DNA of 64,000 nt from Eopsaltria australis. Lineage: Eukaryota; Chordata; Aves; Passeriformes; Petroicidae. Under the pieces are notes generated by a model. The model did no database searches, was not told where the DNA came from, and was given only the letters and a program-made list of their open reading frames with translations. The stretch is from positions 4,947,001 to 5,011,000 of the forward strand of contig JAVTVJ010000040.1 in assembly GCA_034509425.1 (NCBI GenBank), given 5' to 3'. The translations under genes and the position numbers were made by a program. Shown here piece by piece: positions 13,001 through 26,796 of this stretch (the first letter of the stretch is position 1; each line of letters starts with the position of its first letter).

Positions 13001-16000
13001 AGAGACTGCTGCTTAACTCATTGCTATAGTCCTTCTTTAAGCCATATATCCTCATTCAAAACATTTAGATTATCTAGTACTCATTGTCATCTAAATCATA
13101 ACTTCAGAAAATAATTACACAACCTAGATGATGACTATGAGAAGGAGCTAAAATTCCAGTATATTTTGCATATTTTACATAGAAAAGAGAAGGATCATCA
13201 GATCTGTGTGCTAGCCACAGAAAATTACTTAATTACTTAAATACTTAATTATACAGATTTATGCTAATATAAATGGCATACAGGGCAGTAAACTGTTTAA
13301 CAGATTTAAGGCTTTCATTCACATTTTGGGAAAAGTGATACTCAGAAGTATCTGAGCACATTTGAAATACCATGGGCAAGTCTTGCTCACAAAGTTTCCA
13401 GTGACTACTGTCCCGACAAGACGACTGTAAAATTTCATTATTATAACATTTAGCAGGAGGGACTAAGTAAAAAACAAGTGCTTAATAATTTGCTTATGAG
13501 TGCAAAAAATTAAGATGTAAGATATAACTGCTGTGTCCTCTTTATATTACCTCATTTATTGAAACTTCATTTGAATGTGAGAATTCTAAAATTAAAATTC
13601 CTCAGTTCTCATGTAAAGGAGAAAAGATTTAGTTCAGCAAGTAAGCTTTCTAGAACACGCTCAAAAAGGATTTCTTGGTATAGCTACACAAACATATCAA
13701 TTAATTTAAAAAGCTTAAAAAGCCATCAGAGAGAAAAATTCTTGTTCTGCAACCTGTCTGGTACACAAAAATTACAGTGTTCCAGAGGCTGGCACAGCTG
13801 TTTTTTGTTTTTTTGGGTTTTTTTCACAGAAAGGATGATCCCTACCATTAGCAAGGATTTGCTTTTCAACCAGAAAAAAATTATATTAAAATAAGCAGAC
13901 TATACAGAATCTTTTGAAAGCAATTAGCTAGTGGTCATAAGGTGCAATTTGATTTAAAATAAATAAAATTTTCTGATTTTGAAATAATTGCTATGGAATA
14001 ATTTTGGGAAGTGTGTAACTTTTGGCACGCTTTTAGCCTTGTCTACTTGCACAGCATTTTATATCAGAGTGACAATATCTCCACTTGCATTAAAACAGAG
14101 GCAAAACTATCTTAAAACTGTAAGATTATAAGAGGAGCAGATTTCAGGGTTGACATGTGGATTGCCCTATTGGATGATGATTCTATTCCTGAAAACACCT
14201 CATAGCATATGCTGTAGTTCTCTAGGGAGACTTCAGGAGATAAAATTCTCATAGAAAGAATGCTTGTTATTAATAAAGGGCAAATATGCAAACTTCCAAC
14301 TTGGTTAAATATCAACATAGTAATTTAGGAACCAGGGCCTCATAGTAACTGGAAAAGTAGTTCCCCCTCATTCTCTCATTCATTCCTTTCCACCAAGTTA
14401 GTTTTCAAGAAGTAGTTTGAAAATCAATCAGACAAGCTTAAGGACAGAGATCAGTTGATCAAAAATATAAAATAAAAATGAAGACTGATGGGATGTAAAA
14501 GGATATGCATGCACTCCAGAGAGACTTAATGCCCAGGCATGTTACAGTCTGAAGCAGCAGGCTATTCCTAATCTTCTTCACAGAGAAAAGATTAAGATAA
14601 ATGTGTGGAGACTTCTTAACACTTGTCCTCTTTAAATGTGTTTTATTCCAATTTGTAGGAGAAAAACGTAATTTGCTGATGAGGCAACGTTCATTGTCCT
14701 CTCATCAGTGTTTAAAAGGAAATGGAAAAATAGGTGATAACAAATGCTTTGGCAGCTAGAAGAAGCACAAGGGCTTGACTTGGGAGATGTAGAATAGCAT
14801 AATTCCAAAGGGAGGATAAGGCAGGAAGTCCTAGCATAAAAAATGTGTTACAAGTAAAGGCAAATAAGCCCTGCAAAATGGCAACCTATGATTTAATATT
14901 GGCAATTAGGGCAGTGAGCACAGTTTAATGTATATTTGCGCAATATTCACTGATACTTCAGGCAGCTCAGTGTAAGGAGCACAAGAGCTCAATAGGGGAC
15001 CATTTTGTCCAGGATAGGTTATCTGCTTCACATCTGAGCTGTAAAAGTGAAGCACCATTCTAAGGCAGCTGTATCTCTTCCAGTTTTGAAGATAGGTCAC
15101 TTCAGAGTAAACTTCTTTATGGCAGACAGATATGTCCACAGCAAAAAAGACCTTCCTACACAGAGAAATCCTTCAGTGTGCAGGGAATAACTAGAAATCT
15201 AGTAAATTCGGCATAAAATTATTTGATGAAAATATTTAAGGAATTTTGTCTCAAGTCTGTGTTTCCAGAAAAGATACAAAAATACATAGATGTTTAAAAT
15301 TATGCAAAAGAAACTCGAAAATACAATATCATCATCGGAAAACCCAGCTCAAGATTAATTTTGAAAGCAATTTATAGGAAGACCTATGCAAATAAAACAT
15401 ATTAAGGATTTTTCAAAGCATAAAACTGGGTTTCTTCATATTGCCTACATAGAAAGGGGAGGATCCTCCAGTTACTAACATATTAGATTTTGCAGGCCAA
15501 AAATAGGAAGTGCCTTTTTCTTGTATGCAGACTGATGGAAAAGAAGGGACAATATGTGTCTATGAAGTTGATATACAATGCTGTAAGAAAACAGCATGTT
15601 GCTTAGAAATGGTACTATGGTTTGCAGGAACAGACAGAAATAAAAAGAAATTCCGCTAATTGAGATTTTTAATTACACAGTTCAGAAAATATTGTGTAAT
15701 TGACAGAAGTCCAAAAAAGAGTTGGTGTGCTTTACTGAAGTCTTAGTTTTCCTTCTAATCATATCTAAGCTGTGAATTTAACTGGTATTTTAAATCAAAG
15801 AAACTAGTAAAGGCAGAGGCATAAAGGTAAGGTATTGGAATGCAATAATATTTCAGCTGACACAAGACACTGCTAGCAGACACAAAAAGCTATCTAACAA
15901 AATGCTGTCTAACACCAGAAACAGATCTGTTTGCCACAAGAGGAAAAAATACTAAAAAAATTCTCAGTTCACAGAAAATGAACAGGCTTAGTTTCAAGCA

Positions 16001-17570
16001 GACCGGGTTTACATATCAGTCATCAGTCTGTACAACAAAGCAAGGAACTTTCAGAGACTAACCACCCTAACTACTGAAATCCAACAACAGCAACAAGATT
16101 AAAAGGTTTTTGTGTCTATGGAGAAAGCACAGTCTACTACAATTCCCCACAAAGGATGACAATTAAAGAAAAAACTGTGTACAACACATATAGGTTCATC
16201 CTACCGACAATACAAAGTCTGCATGTTCAAAAGCAGAATCATCTATTTCGGGGGAACTACCAAAGGAAAATAAAATAGAAAACCCCTCCAACTAACACAA
16301 ATCTTTTCTAGCTTTTTGTCTTGTTGAGTGTGCAAAGATTACAGCTCTTTATATATGGTTCTCAAACTGGAAGGAAAATTCAATGCTCTTGCAAATAAAG
16401 AAAAGGACTGATATGGATTTATGTTGTATTTCTCCTTCTCTGGAAACATTTTCAGCAATTCATTCTTAAAGACTCTTGAACCTTTTACCAATTTATTCAT
16501 CTTTCCTTAAATATCACCATTCCACTAATGAGTGAGATCCAAGTGGCACAACAGAACAGTACTTTCCATTTTCAATGTACCAAGCTCTTACATGCCAACA
16601 TTGTTTGGAAGACATGGTGAAACAATAACATCACAAAATATTTGACACAAAAATGGGAGGTTTCAATTTTAAAATAAATATTCTATACTGCACACTCTGA
16701 TGAGCTGTAATTACAGCACATTACATCATAAAAGACGTACTAAGCACTACTCCAAACAAAGGCACACCTTATTATGAAACACATAGTAATTATAATGAAA
16801 CACTGGTAGTTAAACATCCATTATGGGAAGATTGTTATGGAATAGAAATCTTCCTAATAAGAAACTCTAGGTAGAACCTATTAAACTAGTGGCATGCAGT
16901 CCAGGAGTTTTACAACACCAGGACTGAAAAATACATCACCAGCTGTGTAGTATCTAACATATCATCTGTACTGAAAATACATACCACTATGCTGCAAAGT
17001 CCTTTTCACTACCACACTTCAAAGTATCTCTCTTTACATGACATACAAAATTTCTGAATTGTATTTGCAAACAGGTCTTCAACTTCTGAAAAATGTTCTT
17101 CTTTCTCTCTGCTTAGCATTCAGCAGGAAATTCAACTTTTAATTTAGACCTGTTTCCTTTTATGAGCAATAGTGTTAGAAAATGCTATCACATACTATGA
17201 AGTCATTGTGCATTATGAATAAAATCTCTAGATTTTCTTATATAACCCAAATCTTTTATTTCTAAATGTGTTATGAATATTTGATGGTACCAGTTAAGAA
17301 ATATTGAACATCTCTAGATATGAATGCTGGTATAAATTTACTTGTAAAAAACTCTACAGAAAGAAACTGCTCACTATAAAACATGTTCCTTATTGCTTTA
17401 CAATGAAGATAATGCTTCCAATTACATAAGGAATTTATGGTGCTGGTCACAAAAAGAGACAAGTGAAAAAAAAATGTCAGCATTATTTGTCTATTATCTG
17501 GTGCTTCTATACAAAAATAAATATTCCTTCCTGCTCTGCTAGTGAGCTCAACTGGCTGAATAGCTTAATT

Positions 17571-17595
17571 AAAAAAAAAAAAAAAAAAAAAAAAA
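17571..17595 (+). repeat. A25 homopolymer
   Basis: A perfect run of 25 A on the plus strand (T on the GRIK2 transcript strand). There is no recognisable retrocopy or LINE sequence upstream that would make it a poly(A) tail, and I see no flanking target-site duplication. Confidence 0.95.
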
Positions 17596-19177
17596 GGCTT
17601 CAAGAAAATCTGTCTTTCCTAAAAAAACATGTCAAGGCATATTTTCAAAGCATAAGTAGGAACTCAGCCATACAAATCCTACTAACATTAGTGGAAGCTA
17701 CCTGTCAAAAGCACTGTGCATCATGCTGAATATGTCCTTTAGTGATAACAGTAGGGTTAAAACTTTTGGACATAAGCATAAATATTTTATGCAAGGCATT
17801 TCACAAGATAACAGTTGTGATTTATGCTCAGCCGTGCTTTCAGATGTACCTGTATGGCAGGAACACCACAGAAATGATTGTACTCTCTGGCTATATAGTC
17901 CACTAAAATATAGAGGTCTTACAAGAAACTTTCAACATAATTCTGGCTCTTTAAAGGAGACTTTTCTAAAAGGTATGTGGTAAAGACTTTCATTACAAAA
18001 TACGTTTCAATATTATCTACATTACTTCAATACCTCATGTACTTCATCTACAGGTGCTAAATTACTTTTAAACTGGTTTTTAAAAATATTGCTTCTCCCT
18101 AATATAGGAATGATACAACTTTTCCAAAATGAAACAGAGACTATCAAAGGCAGATGGAGAATCCTGATACTAAATACAGCATAACAGGAAAAGAATTATA
18201 TGAAGATTCTACTGTGAACGACAGAATGAAATCACAGAAATCTCAGGACTGAAGTGAGATTTCATTATCAACTCAAACAAAAAGACCCCATCTTATTAAA
18301 GAGATAAAAGCCAATATAGCTTATATCTATTTGATTTTTAAAAAATTGCAAGTGACTACAAGGGGAAAAAAAGATTACATACATTGTTCTGATTTTTTTC
18401 TTTTGTTGTTATGACAGAAGTCAAAGTTACACGTAAGTCTGTATTTATGTGAGAATCTGAACTCAGCCCTAACGAGTTAAGAAGGAAAAGGCAAACATAT
18501 TGGGATTTTTTTACAAAAGATGTTTTTCTGCTCATTTGGGTTGAAAAAACAGATAAAAAAGTGAGCCCTATATATGAAATAAATTTATAATTTAACAATC
18601 AATGTATTGAGTTCCTTAATTCCAAAAGCTCTACTAAGCTTCCAAAAACATTCCATTTCAGAGACTTAAAATTCTGTGAAGTATCTCAGGGATAAAAAAA
18701 TAAATATTGTTATGCTATTTCAACTATACTAATCTACACAAGCTTTTGCAACTGATAGAGGCCCAATTTGGACATCTAGAGTTAGTGTGGGCAGCTAAGT
18801 ACTCAAATTGAGATTGAGCACCACAGCATAAAAACAAATCAGAGTAACAAAATAAAACATGTAAACTCTGGGTTTCTAAATGCAGACTTACTGGGAAAAG
18901 GTATTTTGAAAACTTTCTAGTGTCCCTATATTTGTAAATAAAAGAAGAAATCTAGCTAACATACCCAAGACTTAGGGGAAAAGTCCAGTAACAAACTGGA
19001 GACTTAGTATGACAGTGGAGAATATTAATAGTGAGAATCCTCATCATTATTCTTCTGTAAATCATGAAGTTTAAATATAAGAGTATGAAAGTAAGAAAAT
19101 TTTTGTGACTTTTGACAATTATTAGTAAGAAAAAAATGGTAACAATTGCCAAAAAAATCACAAAAGTTGACATGTTA

Positions 19178-19405
<228 letters not shown>

Positions 19406-20179
19406 TTAACAGAAATACAAAAAGAGAAAAAGGCCATAAGTCAGAAGAAACAGGCTGAAGCAGACAATCAGATTATGCAAAACACAAACTTCATATGGAG
19501 GTGGCTTGTTCTTGTACTAGTTTGTCTGAAATTTAATACTCTCTTCTCCCTATAAATAAGGTAACAGATTTATTCTATTTCCTCTTTGCTAAACTGACAT
19601 AGCATTTAGAAAAAATTAAAAGCACTAGTACAGGGATACAAGTGAAGAAAAATATTGAGTCTTGCACAAAGCATGAACATCCATTATCACATACTTTAAA
19701 ACTTTATTACTTGTGCATTTCAACATATGTCTTCTCTTAGTCACTCCTTCACTGTGCTCTTTAGAAACAAATATATTTGGGAGGCAGATGTGAATATACT
19801 AGCACAACTGCAGGGAAAGGGCCAGGAGGCAGTTCTTCATATTTTAGGTACAAAATGAAGACCAGTTTAAAACTGAAAGTGCTATACCTGAAAGGTTGCT
19901 GAGGATGTTCTAACAATGTACAACTGTCCTTACTTGTTTGTGGGAATCACTTCAAACCTTACAGATAGTTATTAATCAATTGTAGTATTTTAAAAAAATC
20001 ATACAACTGAATACATTTTGTCAATTTACATTTTGTTTTAGTTATTATAGGAATAATTCATATAAGATTAGTAAATGGTCTATGCTATTCTTTTAATCAA
20101 AACTTAATGGGAATCGAAGTGACAAGAAATCTGCAGAATCTACTTCTAAATCTCTGTCAACACGTCTTGAAACACTCCT

Positions 20180-20202
20180 GTGTGTGTGTGTATGTGTGTG
20201 TG
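20180..20202 (+). repeat. Short GT microsatellite
   Basis: A GT-repeat run of 23 bp with one TA interruption, followed by GCATGAGC. Too short to be remarkable. Confidence 0.85.
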
Positions 20203-22758
20203 CATGAGCATATAAGAGGAAAGTTCAGAGCGAGAAAGTTTACAGTAGAAGACCTGGAAAGCTGTAAACTAAGAATTCCTTATAAACTATACATAAATAT
20301 ACGTCTAATGACAGAAATGGTATAGCTACCATTGAATACTGGTACCCAAGTAATATATCCAAGTAACATAGCTGCAAATGACACCATTTTCAGAACGCCT
20401 GTTTTAAGATACAGAGACTTGATGCCAAATAAAATAAATTCATACATTTATGTACTTTTTGCTCATTTGGTATTATGTTTACTGTGTAACACTCAAAATT
20501 CCATGCTATGTAGCATTTCAGTGTTCCCTTTAATTTTTGTTTTTCACCTTACACAAAGTTCTTCTATTGTCTATTCTTGTTATGAGCATATATATAATTA
20601 GATTACTGTAGTCAGTTACAATGTGAAACCCTGTTGGCACTGTTCATTTAATTTGGTAAGGGTTTACTGATCAAAAAAATTACATGCACTTCATTGCCAT
20701 TGGTATTAAGAACTTATAGATATTAATCAAAACAGCAAGGCTTAATTCCACAGTGGATGACTTTTTATGGATTGTATATTATTGATGATATTCCAGCTGA
20801 TGTAGAAAGAAAATGGTAAAGTAAGAAACTAAAACTAATTTGAATTTAAAGTTATAGGTCAACACAAAGAAGTTTGCAAAATATAATAACCCAAGCTATT
20901 AGTTTGTGAGGCAAGTAGCAGACCTTAAGCTAAGAGTCTGAAGGCAACTGACTAGAAACTGCCAGAAAAGGCAGTTTCCCAAAGACAGAGAAATTAGATC
21001 TTTTGGAAGGCTATTGGATAATGTGAATTTTGGTCTCATTATATTAACAGAACCTCAATGAATAACAAATATTTTAATAAATACCATAGAAAATCCAACC
21101 CTTGGTCATTAGATGGAAACAAAACCATATACAAATGAATATAGGTTTTAATGATCTCTAGTGAAGCCAAGTTGCAGATGAAATTAGAAAAATAACTGTT
21201 AAAAAATAATATGACTCATATGACAGAATAGAACAGATATCCCAACTTGACAAGACAGACATAAAATTTATGTATATAACTTGACATCTTAAGAGTCTCT
21301 CTAGAGCTGAGTGACTCTGTTTCAATATTCTTGAACTAGAATATCACCATAAGAAATATTAAGCATGTAACAAAAAGAAAATCCAGTCTTTAATAACTGG
21401 GGAAATTACTAACTTCAAAATGTAATGCTACCACATATAGTAACTTTAGGTGACATATTTTATCTCCAAAATACTCAATTCACATGGCAATACTCTCATT
21501 ACCGAAAACAGCACTGTTTGAAAGTATGAGAAACCAGGGGCCAAGTTTCCAGAAGTGCAGTACCAGTCTCCTACAGTCATTTATAATGAAGAAGTGCAAG
21601 CAAAAGTATCCTCTTTAGTTTACTTCTAGGGATGAAAAGGAGAGGAATGATGTAAAATTAGTATTTTATCAGTCAACATTTAACAACATTAACAAATTAG
21701 CATATCCTAAAATGTCTTTTTGATAAGTTCCATTACAAAGAATATTTGTCTCACTTGGCAGCGATCAATGATTCCATTTTTTAGAATGAATGTATGCATG
21801 CTTCTATCCTTTAATGTAATAAAAAGATATATCTATCTGAAAACGCAATCCACTTATTCTTTTTTGAGATGAAAGAATTTTTTTATGACAGCATCCAAGG
21901 ATTGGTGAGGTAAGTAAGCTAGTTGCTACAAAGAAAAATTCTGCACCAACTAAAGGTTACAATAGTGATTAGAAATAATCTGACAAGGACATTCCAACAC
22001 AAGGCATGGTCCTGAGCAAAATGGAAGATTTGTGCAGCTTACTGTGATATGTGCTAGAGGACTGCACTGTAGATAACTTGTGGTTGTGCATCCTCTCCCT
22101 TCCTGCCCCACACCACCCCTCAGGAACTCAGGAACTCCTGGCAAACCTAGACCAAACCAGTAAACCAGTCCCTTGAAAGCACCAAAAGGTCATCCATGAT
22201 ACAGGTAGAAACAATCCTGACCATAACACCTACCTGACCCAGGTGGGGACAAAGGATAAGCATTTATACTCTCTTCACACACATATAAAACTTCCCTGTC
22301 TCTCTACCATGTGCAGCTGAAGGATGTTCATTCACCAACAAACAACTCAATGATTTATTTCAGCTGCAGAAGTGCCTAAGGCAGGCTGAAGTCTTCCTCC
22401 TTTTCTTCTTCATTTACATTTTACTTCCAAGCAGCTTGTTCACTGACTATTTTACGTAAAGTAGCCTTCAGTGAAAAAAGAGGGAGGACATTTTTTCATT
22501 TGTACGGGGTTGAAATTTGGTACATAACCTCTAAGAAAGATTTTAAAATTATATTGAATTCAATCTATGCTTGCAGCTACAAATAAATTCAGCAAGAAAT
22601 CTGCACAATAATGTTGAGTATGGCCATAGCATATATAGAAAGTTGGTATTTGCGGAATTTGGTGTTTTTTCTGTGAACATTAAATATATTAAACCTTGAG
22701 AAACAATCACAACAATTCTGAGGGAAATAGAATTTTGAAAGGATTTCATAGCTTCTAC

Positions 22759-22810
22759 TAATAAGCTATTATTAGTATTATTAGCTTATTATTATTCTAT
22801 TAATAAGCTA
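22759..22810. repeat. Small AT-rich palindrome with a third copy
   Basis: TAATAAGCTA at 22759-22768 is followed by its exact reverse complement TAGCTTATTA at 22782-22791 and again by the direct form at 22801-22810. This looks like local slippage within low-complexity sequence. Confidence 0.8.
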
Positions 22811-23810
22811 TTTCTTTTCTTCTACCAGGGAAAGGAAAAACAAACACCAATTGAATTTTCTTTTGTTGATAATTTTCTGAAAAGCTTTTGTCTCACCTAT
22901 TTTGTTCAAGAATGAAGAATTTCAATACAATCTAGGCACAGAAACAATAAAATGGCTAATAGTTATATTTAATTAGACTCTACAATTACACAATATTCCA
23001 CCATAATAATTGAGTTTTTTAGCCAACGTAAATGGAGCCTTCTGGTAAGAATTTTGCTCCTAGCATCTTGCATTGATTTAGCAACCATTAATGTTTATAC
23101 TAAAAATGCAAAGGAAATCATACACTATCGATTCTCAGTTGTTTATTCAGTCAATCAGTACAATCATATTGTAATTGTATAATACACACAAAACTACACA
23201 TACACTAAAGAGACGTTTAAGTAATTTTACTTCTCTACAGGCAGCAATGCACTTATTTTCTGTAACAATTCTTGAAAATAAAGGAACTTGCCTTTTTTAG
23301 AAAGAAAAACTTCATGAAGCTTTTGTTTAATCCACTATGTTTCCTCACCTTAAGACCCTAAATCTATATGTAAACTTCTTCAGTCACCCCAAGTTTTTGA
23401 GACTGCTAACCTGAGTTGAATTTCAGTTACATTCCCTTTGGAGAAAATACATCCCCAAGATAAAAGAGGAAGGCTAAAGCACAGCTTCCATTCTTTAAAC
23501 CTGTCTAACACACTCTTAATGCACAGAGACCTTATGTATTATTCCTGTTCATAGAAGTGCATTTCTCTGCCACTGATCTGAAAAGATAAGATCTGTAATT
23601 TGCTTTTAAGCTTACAGTCTACCCTAAACTGCCTTGATCATGCTGCTACATTATAGAAAATTTTATACCACAAGAATTTTTTAGTCTTGTCACAAGATCT
23701 TAATTTTCTTTGAAACTGCTAGCATGTTATTAGGGCTTTATTGCTATTTTTATTTTAACTAGCCACTTACATTACTTTGACAGAAATTGTTTCTCTGCTG
23801 CCTTTCACAG

Positions 23811-24185
23811 GATCATAGTACAATTCAAGTGGGCAGAGATTAGGATGTCTCTAGTGCGATTTTCTGTTCAAAGCATCTATGTGGATGAGACCAGTTGGCC
23901 CTGTGCTTTACCCAGTCCGTGTTGAAAACCTCCAAGGGAGGTGACTACATGACATTTCTGGATAAGCCGGTCCACTGCTTGTCTATCCACACAGTGTGAA
24001 AGTTTCTACAGAGAAGCAGTGGAGCAGGCTGTTTAGAGAGGTTATGCAATTTCCACCCTTGGAGGTTTTCAGTTTATGCTTGTTGCCTTTGGTTCCCCTG
24101 CCAGGCTCTCCGTGAAAAGCCCAGATGAAGTTTCTTGATAAACTCCTCACAAATCCTGGAAAGCTGCTGCTAGAAATTATTATCT
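23811..24185 (-). mobile_element. CR1 LINE fragment (minus orientation) with an internal inverted segment
   Basis: The plus strand reads like the reverse complement of an avian CR1 3' region. It opens with GATCATAG, passes through TTGAAAACCTCCAAGG near 23922 and GGTCCACTGCTTG near 23969, and continues with TTATGCTTGTTGCC near 24074 and CTTGATAAACTCCTCAC near 24134. The orientation is therefore the same as GRIK2. Between about 24005 and 24072 the order is disrupted. That block reads in the opposite CR1 orientation (GTGGAGCAGGCTG ... CACCCTTGGAGGTTTTC) and is a diverged inverted copy of 23921-23985. The copy is old, judged from its many mismatches to the consensus. Confidence 0.85.
23921..24072. 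repeat. Inverted repeat, arms about 62-65 bp, inside the minus-oriented CR1 fragment
   Basis: The left arm (about 23921-23985) and the reverse complement of the right arm (about 24008-24072) share GAAAACCTCCAAGGG at their outer ends and CCACTGCTT at their inner ends, with roughly 75% identity between. The loop is about 20-25 bp. Transcribed as part of the GRIK2 intron, it could fold into an imperfect hairpin. The pairing is visible in the sequence; any function is inference. Confidence 0.75.
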
Positions 24186-26796
24186 TTGCCAAATGTGAGT
24201 AACATACCATAAATTAAAAAAAAAAAATCCAGATTTGATAGCTGAGTTTAGATGTCATAACTTCTTATTTGTGGGATCCTGACTGGTATAATAGAAACTT
24301 AATTTCTAACAATGTCCCATATAGGTGAAACAGTAGCAGTTGCTACTTTATTAACATAATAAAGTACTTTAACATAAGAAAGTGACATATAATGACAGTT
24401 TCGATATTAGCTCACCTAACACATATGTTTGTAACAAGAAGCTGAGGTTCTTGGTATTTGCTCAGCAAGAAAAAGTCACTGGAAGACAGGTGGTTTACTC
24501 AGATTAATTTCATTGAAAGTAATATTACACAGTGATTTCATTTCTTTAGACCTTCTTGTGTTAGCATGGCTAATTCTTTTCTTGGCAAAGTCTTGAACAC
24601 CAGTGGTAACTAATGGTTTTTTCATCTACCCTCCCTTTAGAGAGGATCCTGATCTAGAAATCAACAAGATCATTTACCTAGAGACAGAATTTTTTTTTAA
24701 AGGCAAGAGGTTTTGCAGAGGAAATTCGCATTCTGTCCACTATCATAGAAACAACTTTCTATATGAATTCAACTAGACAAAAATGGAATCCTTCCTACAG
24801 TTGCTTTTAAGTAGGATAAAGCATATGTTTTGAACATAGCTTTGTCTAGAATTGACTTTTGGTATTGTTTTCTGTTTGCTCCTTTGTTATTATGTGAATA
24901 TTTACTCAAGGAAAAATGATAGTACTAAACAAGTGGGAACTCTCTAATTAGTTAATTTACATTATTTCTTCTTATTCAGGGTTATTCTAGTCAATTCTTA
25001 TTAAATCCACTAAAGTAGATACAGTTTCTGTATGTTGATTAATGATACACTTTCACTAAAATATTTTGCATCAACTTCAGTCTAATCAACATGTACGCAA
25101 ATTGCACATAAAAGGACTAGAGGCAATGAAACTACATGTAGCAGGAAGATGGGTGACTATTCATTTCAACAGTAAAAATACCTCAGACATAACTCTTACC
25201 ACTTCATTTCAGGAATTATGTACAAAGGTTTCTTCTAATTGTTAAAAGAGTGGGATTCACATACCCTCAGAAAGAGGAAACTGTCAAAGAGATTTACAAG
25301 ATTGTGTAGATATTGTGGCTCAGAATGGAGGAAAGGGAAACACCCTCATTAAGAAAAAAAAATTTCAACAAGAGTAGTTATATTAAAACGTTTCCATTCT
25401 TCTTTGTTGTTTCACACACTCTTTCTAACATTGCATTTTTGTACTAGAGATGGTTACTAAACATTAAAATTATTAGACACCATGCTGAAGCACAGTTTCT
25501 TGAAATAAACTCCTTTTTTGTAGCTAGTATTTTTATTGTTATACTTTCCAGATTTACTGAAACTTCCTAGAAGTGTTGTGTTTTGTTCCAGTTGCTAACC
25601 AGCTCTCATCTAGAATTTCAGTTGCTGCACTCAGGACAAAAAAAAATCCTACATTTTTAAAATTTTGACATAATTTCTCTTCTCAAATGGATGGTATTTT
25701 ATCAAATTCTTTCAGTGAACTCATTTCATCATGCAATAAAGTTTGACTGGTGTCAAATTTTACTTACTCCTATTTTTCTGTATTACTTTGTCTTCTGCAA
25801 TTTTTCACAATGAATCAAAATGATTAATAACATTTTTGCATATCATTCAGATGAAAGTAGATCACTGCAGGATATGCCACCTCTTATTGATTAACAATAT
25901 TCAATTAACAATTTTTTGAAAACTATAATTTCTTCAAGTTAATTAACTAATGGAATAAAACTTATAAACATGGACAAAATCAACTTTCTGCACACTCATC
26001 TCCCTCACCTGCATTTTGATGCAGGCATCACAATCCACACTCTGGAATTCTCAATTAATCATTACATTCCAGGGTCTTAGACTTAACTAAAACTGGTTAT
26101 TATAAACAATAACAAAATAGGTCTTTTTAGAAAAGTATATCAAATATAAAATAAAAAACAGAAGTGGTTTTATAGTGTGTATATTCTCAAAACCTTATTT
26201 CATACAATATTTGACATGTCCCATAATTATTAAAAAATAGCCAATATAGTAAAGATTATATTTCAAAAATATTGTCACAAATCTAAAGAAGAAAAATGCT
26301 AGCAGTATTTTTATGCACTAGATCCTAATTTAGTTCTGTTCTGCATAGAATATATATAAGATAGCTCATTTGAAAAACTTTTTATATTTATTTAAATTGA
26401 ATAAAGCTTATCCAGGCTCTAGGCATTACTTAAATACTAAAGATACCAGGACAAACTTATTAACAATCAACTTTAATGAAAATAAAATGGAAATCCTAAG
26501 GATGAAATCTGAGGTGGCTGAGTTAAAATATATTTGATATTTATAATATGAAATCTATGACACACTTTAAAATGCCATTACAGTTATAATTTATTCCTTA
26601 TTTAAGTGAAGTTTTGCTTCATTCTGGAAGACAAGGGTGAACAGAGGAGTACAAATACTTAATGCATAAGAACACACAATGTAACAAGAAAAAACATTGA
26701 TCTGCAAGACAGGCAAGCGTAGACAAATTCCAGCCTAACTACAGCCCAGTTAGAAAGTGGATGGAGAGTTAAGTAACATTATCTATTTTATTAGAA

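Noticed and set aside
17571..17595. A25 as the poly(A) tail of a processed pseudogene
   Set aside because: No gene-like sequence precedes it and no target-site duplication is visible.
21950..22400. Relatively GC-rich patch that might be an old LTR or DNA transposon
   Set aside because: No terminal motif, inverted repeat or coding remnant could be identified, so it is not annotated.
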